A stretch of DNA of 64,000 nt from Eupeodes corollae (lineage: Eukaryota > Arthropoda > Insecta > Diptera > Syrphidae), in assembly GCF_945859685.1 (NCBI RefSeq), contig NC_079147.1, positions 52,730,946-52,794,945 of the forward strand, read 5' to 3'. Both the position numbers and the translations under genes were made by a program. Shown here one piece after another: positions 45,357 to 56,717 of this stretch. The notes beneath the pieces are model-generated. The model did not search any database. It was not told the origin of the DNA and saw nothing but the letters and a program-made list of their open reading frames with translations. Numbering within the stretch: position 1 is the stretch's first letter; every line of letters starts with the position of its first letter.

Positions 45357-45660
45357 TGGCTGAATCACAAACACGCTTCAGCTTCGACTTCATCTGACGT
45401 TTACAAGTTCAGCCATAGGAATTCCATGCATTCTATCACAATGCACCTCACGTTTCGTTTGGCAATCGTGAGGAAAAGAACGTAATGTAACGTTCCAAAC
45501 AGAAGGTCTAGTTCAATTATCTGAACAGTTGCTTTGTCTGACAACTGTAAAAAAATGTCAACAAACAAAATATTTGCTCTTTGGAGATATGAAATAATAG
45601 AAACGTCATTCAAAGCAACGCAGACGAAGCCGAAGCTGAAGCGTGTTTGTGATTCAGCCA
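45357..45660 (-). mobile_element. 350-bp MITE family, copy e
   Basis: Complete inverted copy of 304 bp: TGGCTGAATCACAAACACGC to GTGATTCAGCCA, preceded by TAA and followed by TTA. Confidence 0.88.
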
Positions 45661-48600
45661 TTATGTATGGACAGCTACAGTGTTTTTATGGGAATTTCCC
45701 CTACTGTATATGTTGCTATTGAACAGAACAGCTGATTGAATATATGGTTGAATTTAAAGGAACCTGAAAATTGATTTCAAAAACACATCATTGTCCCAAT
45801 AATCCCAAAAACAATTGATTGTTTTTGTAACTTTTAGAAAAAATAACATTCATTTTGACAATTCAACGCCTTCAAATCATTTTCTTAAGCTAAGTTGTTA
45901 GAAATCGTAACTAAATGACACTTCAAAAATTAGTTCTTGGACTTAAGGAACGGCAACATTTTACGATTGCTGACTGAATGCAATAATAAAGATAAAGCTT
46001 GTTTTATTGTTTAAGTTAAAAAGTAAGGAGACAACACACAGCGCTACAATGCGAAATTGAAGCCGAAGCTTAAGCTCAAATTGCGTGAACTTTTACTTTT
46101 GACTTTATGCTGCGCAGATTCTGGGAATTTGTATGGTTTATATGGATAGTTGAGGGATCAAGCGTTTTGAATGACAGCTTAGTAACAATTGTTGACTATT
46201 GTTAAAAAAGAACGAACATCAATTGTAAAATTGTGTCCTATCAAATATATCTTTATGTTAGTCGCCTGTTTTGTTCTAAGATGTTCAAGTGTCATTATTA
46301 CTTTGACAGTTCGACGCTTTCAACTCATCTTCTATAGCTACGTTGTGCATATTTACGAATTTGACACTTCAAAAATGAATTTAATCATGGCGTGATGAGG
46401 AATTTTGGAAGGACAAAAGTTAATAATTGTTAGAAAAAACGCACCCTAATGGAAGTACAGAATAACCTACAGATTAATGTCATTTAGATACATCTCCGAT
46501 AAAACGAAAATTTTGGTAAAAACAGTTTTTGTTTGTTTAGTAAATAAATAATAGCATGTATTTTTTACTTTCAACCATGTTTTTCGTTTTAAAACATATA
46601 TGTACGTATTTCAGACAGTTCACATAAATTATAGGAAACCTTTCAAAACATAAACATTTGTTGGTTATAAATTAATTAAGAAAACATAAGACTTTATTTA
46701 TTGTTTGGATTTTCAATAAAACCATCACCTACACCTCTTTTTCTTCGTTGATAATTTAAATGTATACATTTGAATTCATTATATAATTCACCGAAAGTGG
46801 AACTAATCTAAGCATTTTGGTGAAAGTAATCTTATTGTGCTTGATTAAAATAGTTTTAGGCATTTATGTTGATTTTTTATTTTATATTGAAAATGCGTGC
46901 ATTGCGTGTTTTGTTAGATTTCCGACTGCGTATTTCGTACTCATTTTAATCAAACAATTCTTGTGTGAAACTTTTAATTAAAGCAAAGAAAGATCCCCCT
47001 TTCTTTTTTTATTATTAAAGATTTCAAAGAAGAGCTCTAATGACAGCTCATTAAATTTAGATCTTTAAGGCATAGTTATATGTGTACATACTTGATAGAA
47101 AACAAAAACCAAGGAACCTTTGATGGTTTTTAGAGGCCGTTCACACTGTACATTAATTGATAGAAGCTTTTGTGTTCACAACTGAATCCCTAACATATTT
47201 GCTGTCAAACTATTCCACATTTTATCGAATGAATGCCATTAATTCTGTCACAATTCTTTGTCATACAACAATATTATGTCATTAGTTTCATACACTCATA
47301 TGTGAATCATATTTGAGTTCTTTGAAACTTATTATGGTTGAAAAAGATCTATGCCCTGAACTAATTTCATTCTTGAAAATTTTAAAATTAATCCTAAATG
47401 CATTTTTTAATCGCTGTACTAAGCCATTTCCGGTACTCTGTCAAACAAATGAACTTCAAACTATGAACGAATCAAATACGTCAAAAAAACAAACAGAACT
47501 AAAAACAAAATAAGAGTAGGTTTACATTCACTAGAAATTCCGACAAACAAACAAAAAAAACTAATGGGTTTATTGGACCGGTCCAAATATGAATCTAATG
47601 AGTTTTTCTTTGTGAGCATAGCCAATTCAAATGGGATGTTGACGCACCAAAAGTACAAAGTTTATTTGAAAGCATTTTTGGATGAAAAACAAGAGATAGC
47701 CAACGAAATAAAATGCAGACCTCCGCCGCGGGAACGAGAAAAAGGCACAACACCTTTTATATCAAGGCATGCCTACATTCGAGATCAAAAACTAAATTAA
47801 AATTCAATATATTTTTTCCGACAGACCCTGGCGGCGACGATGGCGACGGTTCGTTGTGGCCGTCAATTTAATTGTTTGACTTAGCCTTTGTCTGTTGACG
47901 TAAAACCAACTACGTATAAACAAGAGATATCCCACTTCCTTACAACAGCTAAGTTTTTGTTTTCTTTTTGTTTTGAAAGACGCTTTTAAAAAGTGTTCAC
48001 ACAATGCATTGTGCGACAAGATCAACATCATCGCGTCATCATCGTCTCCGTAGTCGTCGTTGTTGTTCTTGCCGCTGCCACAACCCGCCATAGCCATCAA
48101 CAAAAACATCCCAGGAGCAGGTGTATTTTAAAGTTTTGTTTTGCTTTGCAAATAAAAATAAAAATACCTTGGAACCTATAAAGGTTAAAAGGGAACACAG
48201 TTAAACAAAAAAATTCAATAAACGAAACCAGAAACAGGTCGAAACAGAGAGGGAACTTGATGGCTGCGGCTGAGTGCAAGCGAACAAGAAGACATTTTTA
48301 AATTTTTTAATAGCAGCTGAACTTTTCACGAAAATACACAAACTCAGCCCAGATCCAGAAAGATGGATACAAAGATACCACAATGAGTAGACAGGCTTGC
48401 CAGATTGGGTTATTTATCGGAAATTGGGCAATTTTTGCTTAGTATGACAGCTTTCAATTCATAAGAAATACGTGGGCGACACCTAGTGGCTATAGCGGCG
48501 GTGACATAAGATCGTGCCAATTTTTTAACTTAACCTTTCTATATAAAAAAGCTTAAATAATGATACCTCTTCCTCTATTAAAAGAAAATTTATATTTTAT

Positions 48601-48668
48601 ATTCCGTTTTTATAAAAATACCAGAGTTTCTTATGTATATTGGAATTGGGCTATTTGGGCTACTTTTA
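45661..48668. other. Long gene-free stretch
   Basis: Two diverged blocks resembling each other (GACAATTCAACGCCTTCAAA at about 45858 and GACAGTTCGACGCTTTCAAC at about 46303) suggest an old repeat. A GC-richer patch near 47810-48110 (GGCGGCGACGATGGCGACGG; CGTCATCATCGTCTCCGTAG) could be host exon or untranslated sequence, but no protein domain is visible on either strand. Confidence 0.4.
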
Positions 48669-49019
48669 TGGCTAAATCACAAACACGCTTCAGCTTCGGC
48701 TTCGTCTGCGTTACGGTGGGCCTGCTTCGAGGGTGCTTTGAATGACATTTCTATATTATTTCATCCCTCCAAAGAGCAAATATTTTGTTTGTTGACATTT
48801 TTTTACAGCTGTTGAACTGTCAGACAAAGCAAATGTTCAGATAATTGAACTAGAGCTTCCGTTTGGAGTCAAATTACGTTACATTACGTTCTTTTCCTTA
48901 CGATTGTCAAACGAAACGTGAGGTCGAAGCTCCATTGTGATAGCATGCATTGAATTCCTATGGCTGAACTAGTAAACGTCAGGCGAAGCCGAAGCTGAAG
49001 CGTGTTTGTGTTTCAGCCA
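48669..49019 (+). mobile_element. 350-bp MITE family, copy f (best reference copy)
   Basis: 351 bp, starts TGGCTAAATCACAAACACGC, ends GTGTTTCAGCCA, with an exact TTA on both sides (48666-48668, 49020-49022). The terminal inverted repeat extends about 48 bp with a few mismatches (GCTTCAGCTTCGGCTTC in both arms). Internally, ATTGAATTCCTATGGCTGAA carries a second ATGGCTGAA about 60 bp from the right end. Non-coding. Confidence 0.92.
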
Positions 49020-49022
49020 TTA

Positions 49023-50111
49023 TATTTATAGATTAGACTACCGAGCTAGTGTACAACATGGCAACCCTAAGCACAATGTAGATGTAGTTGGTTGGTTGGC
49101 TTCACCACATCGTTAATATTCATCATGACAATGATGGTTTGTGTGATGAAAAAATTCAGCCACAGGTAGTCGTTAACTTCAACGTTAACGTTATACACTT
49201 ATTGAAAGAGTTTATCTACTAGTTGTTCCTGTGTTTGTTCGAAGTTGTGAGAACATCAAATGAAAATGCAGACGCGACAACAGAAAGTGGGCGCTTAATA
49301 GTTGTGTCATGTAAATGTGTCCTGTTTATGACACTGCCATCTTCAGAATGCAGAATTGACGTTCTTTTTGCAAGTAACATTAACCTACTTATAAGATTCT
49401 GTTTAGTAAAACAATTTTTGAAATGAAGATATTGTTGGGATTTTAGAGAAATTTTGGTTAAATTTCATCAGAGCAAATCGAATTTTTGACGTTTAATGTA
49501 ATAAATGTTTATTGTAATTTTTATTTGACAACCTGGAGCTCTTTAATAATTATTTAATTGGAAAAAAACGTCAATAATTGTTCAGATTTGAAATGAGAAT
49601 CAAAATCAAATAAGATTACTGACATGTGTATCACATTGCGCTGACAATTGGCACCTGTCAAACTTAGCTGCTATTTGAAGTGTCATAATATCAGTTCAAT
49701 GCTTTCCATTTATTATAATGAATCACTTAATTATCGAAAAAACACGTTAAAAAGTGATGGGCATGTAAACGTAGTCACTTGTCGATGATTGTGGTTGTCA
49801 CAATAGATCGACAGAAGAAGTAATCGACAGAGCAAATTGCAAGTTTCAATTGATACCCAAGATTACCAAAAGGTAATCCGAATAGTCTCCAAACTTTAAT
49901 GCTGTAAAAACCTGCGTGGAATGTGCTTCAGAGGCGACTATTTGAATGATATTTTTTAGAACTAATGCCTTCAATTATTTTCTGTCACACAGCCATACAA
50001 AGTTTTTGACAGGTCTATGCTAAAAAGTTTGAATATTATTGTCGTCAAAAAAACCTTTGATTAAAAACATAAAAAAAAGTCGATTCTTTATTAAGTTTTC
50101 AATGAACCTAC
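49023..50111. other. No gene seen
   Basis: AT-rich with many TTGACA/TGTCAA words; nothing assignable. Confidence 0.4.
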
Positions 50112-50393
50112 TGTGGTAGGACCCAAATGATTGTCAAAATATATTGTAATGTGACCTCACCACAAATATTTCTTGTGTTAACACCTTAATATGAAAGAAG
50201 AGGGCAGGTGTCTAAAAAACTGAAAATAAATATGTTCTTCTCTATTTTGGTTTTCAATTGAGTTTAGTTGGTTTTGAGCATCTAAACAAAAAAAAAACAA
50301 CGCCGCTTACGGAATTCGTGTATTTTATTTTATTGAAATTAAATAAAATTTATAAATTGAAATAAACGTTGTTTCATTCCTTTCCTAAGACCG
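50112..50393 (+). mobile_element. 281-bp non-coding element, copy 1
   Basis: Starts TGTGGTAGGACCCAAATGAT and ends CTTTCCTAAGACCG. About 85-90% identical by eye to the inverse of 53682-53962. Internal landmarks: GTGTTAACACCTTAATATGA, GAGGGCAGGTGTCTAAAAAA and ACGGAATTCGTGTATTTTAT. No clear flanking duplication at this copy. Confidence 0.8.
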
Positions 50394-51056
50394 CATTTGT
50401 TGATGATGTTTTCAAAACTACTAAAATTCAGCAACACATTTTTTTTTACCGAAAGTGTATTTTAATCCATTCATGAAATGATTTGAATTCTGTTATTAAT
50501 ATTCGCTGGTCGTTCCCATAGAAACAAGAATGGCATCACAATCATTCGATTTAATTTAATTGCTCAGCGATAAAAAAAAATCTGCAACACGGTTGGTTTA
50601 AAAAAAAACACATTTAATAGTAAGCAATGCATGTGCGCCTTAAAGTACGTACGTGAAGAATGTAAGCACCTGCAATTGGCATGCAAACTTAAGAACAGCA
50701 ATAAATGTGCAGTTAACTTTAGAAGCATGTTTTTAATAATAATTCATAAAGGATGTACAGCGGCTGTTTGACAAAAACGTAATTGCCTGGCTATTGGCAC
50801 AAAATGCCATTTCCATTCGATGGAAAGCATGAAGAAGCAGCCTTAGCTGAAGAGTTAAGTGCCAACACGTGGATATTAGGGTGTACCTTTTCTTTTAGTA
50901 ACCACACCGATGACGGAATCCGATGAGTAGTCTGCGGAGGGAATAAAATGTGAATTTTGACATTTATACCATAGTTAATGCCAAACAAATCTTTCCGATT
51001 CCATTTACAACTTATACATCGGATTTCCATATCTACATGAATTTCATTTGACAATT
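50394..51056. other. No gene seen
   Basis: An 87-codon minus-strand frame (51054-50791) has no recognised domain. Confidence 0.35.
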
Positions 51057-51632
51057 AAGATGTGAGTTATTTTTTTGTTTTAGTCTAAATGATGCGCATA
51101 CGTCAAAGTGACAGTTTAGATGAATATGACATCTAAAGGAATACTTGGGGAGAGATTTTCTTCGAATTATGTACATAATGACTGAATCACAAACACGCTT
51201 CATCTTTGGCTTCGTCTGCGTTCGAGGTTGCTTTAAATAGTATTTCTATTATTTCATCCCTCCAAAGAGAAAATATTTAGTCTGTTGACATTATTTTTAC
51301 AGCTGTTGAGCTGTCAGACAAAGGGAATGTTCAGATAATTGAACTAGAGCTTCCGTTTGGAGTCACATTACGTTACATTACGTTCTTTACCTTACGATTG
51401 TCAAACGAAATTTGAGGTCGAAGCTCCATTGTGATAGCATGCATTGAATTTTTATGGCTGAACTCGTAAACGTCAGGTGAAACCGACTGAAGCGTTTTTG
51501 TGATTCAGCCATTAAGTTGTGAAATATTTTTGATTTAGTCTAAATGATGCGTATATGTCAAAGTGACAGTTTAGATGAAATTGACATCTAAAGGCATACA
51601 TGGTGAGAGATTTTCTACGAATAATGTATATA
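51057..51632. repeat. 120-bp direct repeats flanking MITE copy g
   Basis: 51060-51178 and 51515-51632 both carry TTTAGTCTAAATGATGCG, GTCAAAGTGACAGTTTAGAT, GACATCTAAAGG and GAGAGATTTTCT in the same order, ending GTACATAA and GTATATAA. The MITE lies precisely between them. Confidence 0.85.
51179..51511 (+). mobile_element. 350-bp MITE family, copy g
   Basis: 333 bp, TGACTGAATCACAAACACGC to GTGATTCAGCCA, preceded by TAA, followed by TTA. Confidence 0.88.
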
Positions 51633-52139
51633 AGAGATTCATAGTATAACCGCAATGAACATTTGTACGATTTTTGTTTTCGAAAAAAAATCTTTAAAGA
51701 ACAGAAAGTTAAAATAAGAACCGCCCTAGTGAATATATCCAACTTCAAAACAAAACAAAAACTTAGGTATAATATAATCAGATGGCATTCGGAATATTTG
51801 TATTGGAACTATCGTGTGTTGTGTCCCAAAAGAAAAATAAATATTTGCATAACGATAAAAACAGAATTTTCATATATGCATGCATCCCTCTGATTGCATG
51901 CATAAGAGCAGTCGTCACGTCACGAATAGCTGTTTTATTTGGGATTTGTTTTGCATACAGTCTAGTTCATTTGATTGCATGCACTTTGTGTATATTCAAA
52001 TATATCAATTTTCCAATTAAATAACAAGCCCGCATTTGGAGCAGCTATCACTTTTGACATTTGACAAATAAGAATTACTTATCTACTGGTTTGATTAGGC
52101 TGACGCTACAGTCGTGTGTGAACTTGGGCCTAGCTAGAT
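51633..52139. other. No gene seen
   Basis: AT-rich; GATTGCATGCA-type words repeat (51891, 51974), otherwise nothing. Confidence 0.35.
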
Positions 52140-54340
52140 TTCTCCAATTGGGCACTTCAATTGTGCGCACCACCTAATTCGCGGCCTTCCTCTACTCTGG
52201 CTAAGTCTACGTCTCTGTACAGCCCGTACAGCTCGTCGCACCGTTTTCTTTTTCACTCACTTTCTATGCATACTGGACCGTGGATCACGCGAATATTTTC
52301 TTTCGAAACAAACCAAAATGCTTTCATTCGCTTTTGTCATAGCTCATGCTTCCGTATCCGTACCGTCTAGCATTACGAGGAGGATAAGGGTCTTATAAAG
52401 CGACATTTTGGTCGCTCGAGAAAAGGCTTTACTACTCAATTGCTTTCTTAGCCCAAAATACAGCGGTTAGCAAGAGTAATTCTTCGTTAGATCTCAGGTG
52501 TTGTTTTCTGTGTTCATAGCGGAGCCTAGGGAGACAAAGTCCTTAGCTGCATCAAAGTAATGTCTGTCGATGGTGACGTTTAACCGCTAAACCCCTTTTT
52601 GCTGCCAGAAATTGTACAGACTTCATCTCTAGTGTTGACGTGGGAGCTCTGCAATATTCCTCAAAAGACGATTTTAAAGAAATCGCATGACAGCGCATCA
52701 CCTTGCCAAAATCCTTTTTTGACATCGAAAGGTTCTGTTAAGTTGTTTCCAACCTTTATGGAGCAGCGTCAATTGTCCCTGGTCATTCTGCACAAACGGA
52801 CGAGTTTGGCACGGATGCCAAAACTAGACATGGCTCTATACAGCTCGTCCCTGTAGATGCTGTTATATGCGGCCTTGAAATCGATGAAAAGATGGTGGGT
52901 GTCGATTTGGTGTTCTTGGTTTTTTTTCCACGATCTGTCATAATGTAAATATTTGATGGCCTGTGGACTTTCCTGGTCTAAAAACACACTGATGAGGACC
53001 TATCAGGTTGTTGAGGATGTGCTTTAGATGTTCACATATTACGGCAGAGAAGATTTTGTAGGCGATGTTCGTAGACTGATTCCTCTATAGTTGGTGCAGT
53101 TTAGAGGGTGTCCTTTTTTCAGGATCGGGCAAACAATACTGAGGTTCCATTCATCGGGCATGCTTTTTTCCGACCATATCTTACCGATAAGTTGGTGCAT
53201 GCTCCTAACGAACTTATCTTTAGCTGCTTTAAAGAGCTCGGCAGTCAAGCCATCCGCTCCGGCGTCTTTATTAGACTTCAGTTTATTTTTACTTCGTCTA
53301 AGTCTAAGTGTTCGCTTTCGTCGTCTATGTTGAATAGATCATCCTGCCTGACAGTGGAATTCGGTTCGTCGTCGCCGTTATACAGTCTGCAGTAGTGGCC
53401 CTTCCATATCCTCAGCATTGACTGTGATTCCACTATGATGTTTCCACTTTCGTCTTTGCAGCCTTCGAACTTTCGAACTTCATTCCTGCTTTTGAACCTC
53501 TCAACAACTTTGACCGAACGGTTTTCATGCTCTCTCTTTCTTATCTTGATAAGTTGGTGTGCCTCTCTTCCATGCATCGCCGGTTTTCTAAGCCTGTTGT
53601 TTCGTTGTGTTTGCGTACTGACATACCTTGGCAAACCCAGCCTATCAAACGTGGCTTCTCTGATTGTATCTTGGCAATGTAAACGGTCTTAGGAAAGGAG
53701 TTAAACAACGTTTATTTCAATTTATAGTTTGTATTTAATTTCAATAAGATAAAATACACGAATTCCGTGAAGCGGCGTTCTTTTTCTTCTTGATGCTCTC
53801 AATCAACTGAACTGATTTGAAAACCAAAATAGAGAAGAGCATATTTATTTTTAGTTTTTTAGACACCTGCCCTCTTCTATCATATTAAGGTGTTAACACA
53901 AAAAATCTTTGTGGTGACGCCACATTACAATATATTTTGACAATCATTTGGGTCCTAACACAGCAATGTAGCAACTGGTTCCCGATAGATTATGTTGGCG
54001 GCAGAGAACTTCGAAAAGGGTTATCTGTTACTCGGTCGGAGAGGGATTTGGCGATCTCGTTCGACGTTGTACCTTCTTCCAGCACCTCCCTGTTTTGCCT
54101 TGGGTCTGGAGACCCGAAGTACTACCTTGGCTACAACGAGGTAGTGGACCGAGTCGATGTTAGCTCCTCGGAAAGTTCGGACATCCATGATGCTGGAAGC
54201 GTGTCTGGCGTCTATAGCAATATGGTTAATCTGGTTGACGGTAGATTTATCTGGAAAACTCGCAAGTGCCTTTGTGATGTTTCCTTCCGCAACAAAATCC
54301 CGAACATTATGCAGTTCTCTATTTGTCAAAAACCCGATAA
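52140..54340 (-). pseudogene. RTE-like retrotransposon (copy C), interrupted
   Basis: Minus strand, high to low: endonuclease end (54329-54021) with PDKSTVNQINHIAIDARHAS and MDVRTFRGANIDSVHYLVVA; the frame ...NQLLHC, then the 281-bp insert, then QDTIREATFDRLGLPRYVST; basic linker (53634-53278); fingers MTAELFKAAKDKFVRSMHQL and CPILKKGHPLNCTNYRGISL (53248-53039); palm HHLFIDFKAAYNSIYRDELY (about 52890); and a decayed remainder to GRPRIRW-like sequence at 52160. The catalytic YADD box region is missing or unreadable. Same family as copies A and B, with the endonuclease N-terminus lost. Confidence 0.85.
53682..53962 (-). mobile_element. 281-bp non-coding element, copy 2, with exact 8-bp duplication
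   Basis: Flanked by GCAATGTA at 53674-53681 and 53963-53970. Removing the insert plus one copy of the 8-mer restores the RTE frame NQLLHC|QDTIREATF, which fixes both boundaries. Ends read AACGGTCTTAGGAAAGG and, on the inverse strand, TGTGTTAGGACCCAA; only GTNTTAGGA is shared between them. An 8-bp duplication fits hAT-, P- or Merlin-type transposition. Superfamily not assigned. Confidence 0.88.
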
Positions 54341-55544
54341 AAATTCCACCACAAAACCAAGTCTTCTAGTTGTGTTCTTCGATTATATCCTCAAAATATA
54401 GATTGGTATTCTTTATTTGTTATTTGTCAGTGACAAGAATGTGACAGCTTGTCACAAGCACCATAATCTAAATAAAGTAAATCACAGTTATCAAAAGAAC
54501 CGCAGTGTGTGCTGATGAAATATGAATACCTTTGTACGTATGTATACTTCTTGTCCCCTAGAAACAAAAGGAATTTTACTATGTTGTGTGTGTTGTGTGC
54601 ATTTTAGCCAACTTTCAGAATTTGTTTATCGATTTTTCGATTCACCCCGCTTATAAATAAATAAAAACGTTTTAAGCTGGTGCGCCACAACCAAGCCACA
54701 CTCCAGATGGCAATGGGTATGGGGCAACATGCGTGCCTTGCCTGCCATCGTATCGTCGCCATTTGCCATGTTGTACTCAGCAACAATAAAAGCAAAACAG
54801 TTTTTATAGTTCCTATAGTTATAGATAGAAACATTATAGTTAAGTATAACAATAACACGGGAACAGTTCTATCGATTTTATTCAAAAAGCCTCTCTGATT
54901 GTTCAGCTGATAGGTACCTAGTTTTATTTTACTTCTAAGAGAATTTTATAACTTGGTTTTTGCTTTTGTTTTCAGTTGATAGGTTAAGGTATTCCATCTA
55001 TCTATAGACTGGAATATATTTTATTTTATAGGACATAATATTTTATAGCAGAACAAAGTAAAGCATTTTATGTGGCGTGGAAAGAAGGGGGCCTTAGGAG
55101 GAGGATATAACCTTGAACGCATGAATTATTATTTCGATTTTCGTTCAACTGCATGCACAGCACATTGTAACACAGGTCGACGGATTGTAAAGAGAAAAAC
55201 AATGTTTATTTTCGTTGTTGAATTAAAAAGGAAATGTAGTGTTACAAAACACAATCAATATAATATAAGTGTGTTACTATGGTGAGATGTTTAAATAATG
55301 TAGGGCAAGTGTTTTCAGGAAATAATTTTATTCAAATGAAGATTGTGTGTAGGAAGTGTACAACATACAAGATACAACATCTATTAAAAGAAACATTCCC
55401 AGATGGGCTTGTTCAGTAATAAGGGTAAAAGGTTAAAATAAAACAAAAGTCAAAATTGACGTTTCCCTATACTAAAATTGTACAAATGGTGCGTGAAATC
55501 AGGATAATTTTATTCAAAGTAATTGAATTTTTTTTTCTGGATTT
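54341..55544. other. No gene seen
   Basis: A GC-richer patch at 54680-54780 (GGGGCAACATGCGTGCCTTG) gives overlapping open frames on both strands without motifs. Otherwise AT-rich. Confidence 0.4.
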
Positions 55545-56495
55545 CTATTCTGAACACATTGTTTGCGCTAAATACAAGATAAGTAGATTATTTGGATACC
55601 TTTGACGTATAAAACAACAGCTGGACTGTCAAAAAAAAATCCTAGAATGAACAGGTTCAGACAAAATAAGGACTTCATTTGCTGTCAACTGCATTCTTTG
55701 AAAATAAATGTTGACTAAGAAAACTAGATAGTTTTTCAACTGTCGTAAACTTCAAACTAGAAACTTAACTTCACTAACCTCAAAAATAACCAAAAACATA
55801 ATTATCTAAAATTTACTCATTTATTCCTTTTCCAATTTGACAATGAACACATTTTACTTAAAACATCACAAAAATCACATCTTATTGGTCAGACAGTGTA
55901 ATAAAGTTCACCTTTCAGTTAAATGAAAAAACATGATCAGCTGTCATTTTGACATAAGTAGACTTCAATTCATAGTTAGGAAGATAGTTCTTGTCTTACT
56001 TTCCAATCAAGTTGCCTTAATTGGAAGGTAGATAATTTTTTGGCAGCCGACCATTCAGATACTAAAGGCTTTCCTTTCTTTCAAGTCCCTTATGTCGTAT
56101 GAATCTGCCTAATGGATGTTATATGTGTCTAATTGACACTATGGATTTCCATTCTGAAAACATTGTTTGCGGTTCATATAAGATAGGTAGGTTATTTGTA
56201 CAGCGTCGACGTGTAAAAGAACAGCTAGACTGTCAAAAAATAAATCCAACTGACAGAAATATTACTTAATCTTTTTCCAATTTGACAATGAACCCTTTTA
56301 CTTAGAACATCACATCTAATTGTGCAGACAGTGTAATAAAGCTCAGCTTTCAGTTGAAAGAAAAAAACATCAGCTTTCATTTTGACATAAGTAGACTTCA
56401 ATGCATAGTTAGGAAGATATTTCTTGTCATACTTTTCAGTCAACTTTACAATTGGAAGCAGATCAATTTTTGACAGCTGACCAATCACATACTAG
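55545..56495 (+). repeat. Direct duplication of a 350-500 bp non-coding unit
   Basis: Unit 1 (55545-56070) and unit 2 (56147-56495) share CATTGTTTGCG, then AAGATAGGTAG-like and ACAGCTGGACTGTCAAAAAA, CAATTTGACAATGAAC, CAGACAGTGTAATAAAG, GACATAAGTAGACTTCAAT and CATAGTTAGGAAGATA in order. Unit 1 has about 140 bp extra in its middle. A further diverged echo occurs at 45720 and 56520 (GAACAGCTGATTSAAT). Confidence 0.75.
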
Positions 56496-56717
56496 AAACT
56501 TGTATGGTATATGTGGCAAACTGACAGAACAGCTGATTCAATGGTAGAATTTGAAAGCACCGGAAAATGGATTTCAGGTTCCTAAATTATTTGGTTAAAA
56601 CAAAAATAAAACATTTGAATTCAGACATCCATTGACAATAAATTGGGATCTTGAAATCTTAATGTTTGTCTGCTTTTTTACCAAAAGCTGAAGTTTGTTT
56701 TTATTCTTTGAAAACTA

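Noticed and set aside
47993..48181. Small frame with a valine/alanine-rich stretch as a membrane peptide
   Set aside because: The stretch comes from a GTC/GTT-rich simple sequence; no start context or conservation can be seen.
50112..53962. Large inverted repeat bounding 50.1-54 kb as one transposon
   Set aside because: The two arms are better explained as separate insertions of a 281-bp element: copy 2 has its own 8-bp duplication inside an RTE frame.
53682..53962. Solo LTR of a retrotransposon
   Set aside because: A TG...CA reading needs a 4-bp duplication and borrowed terminal bases; the exact 8-bp duplication and restored frame fit a DNA-transposon-like insert better. Not fully excluded.
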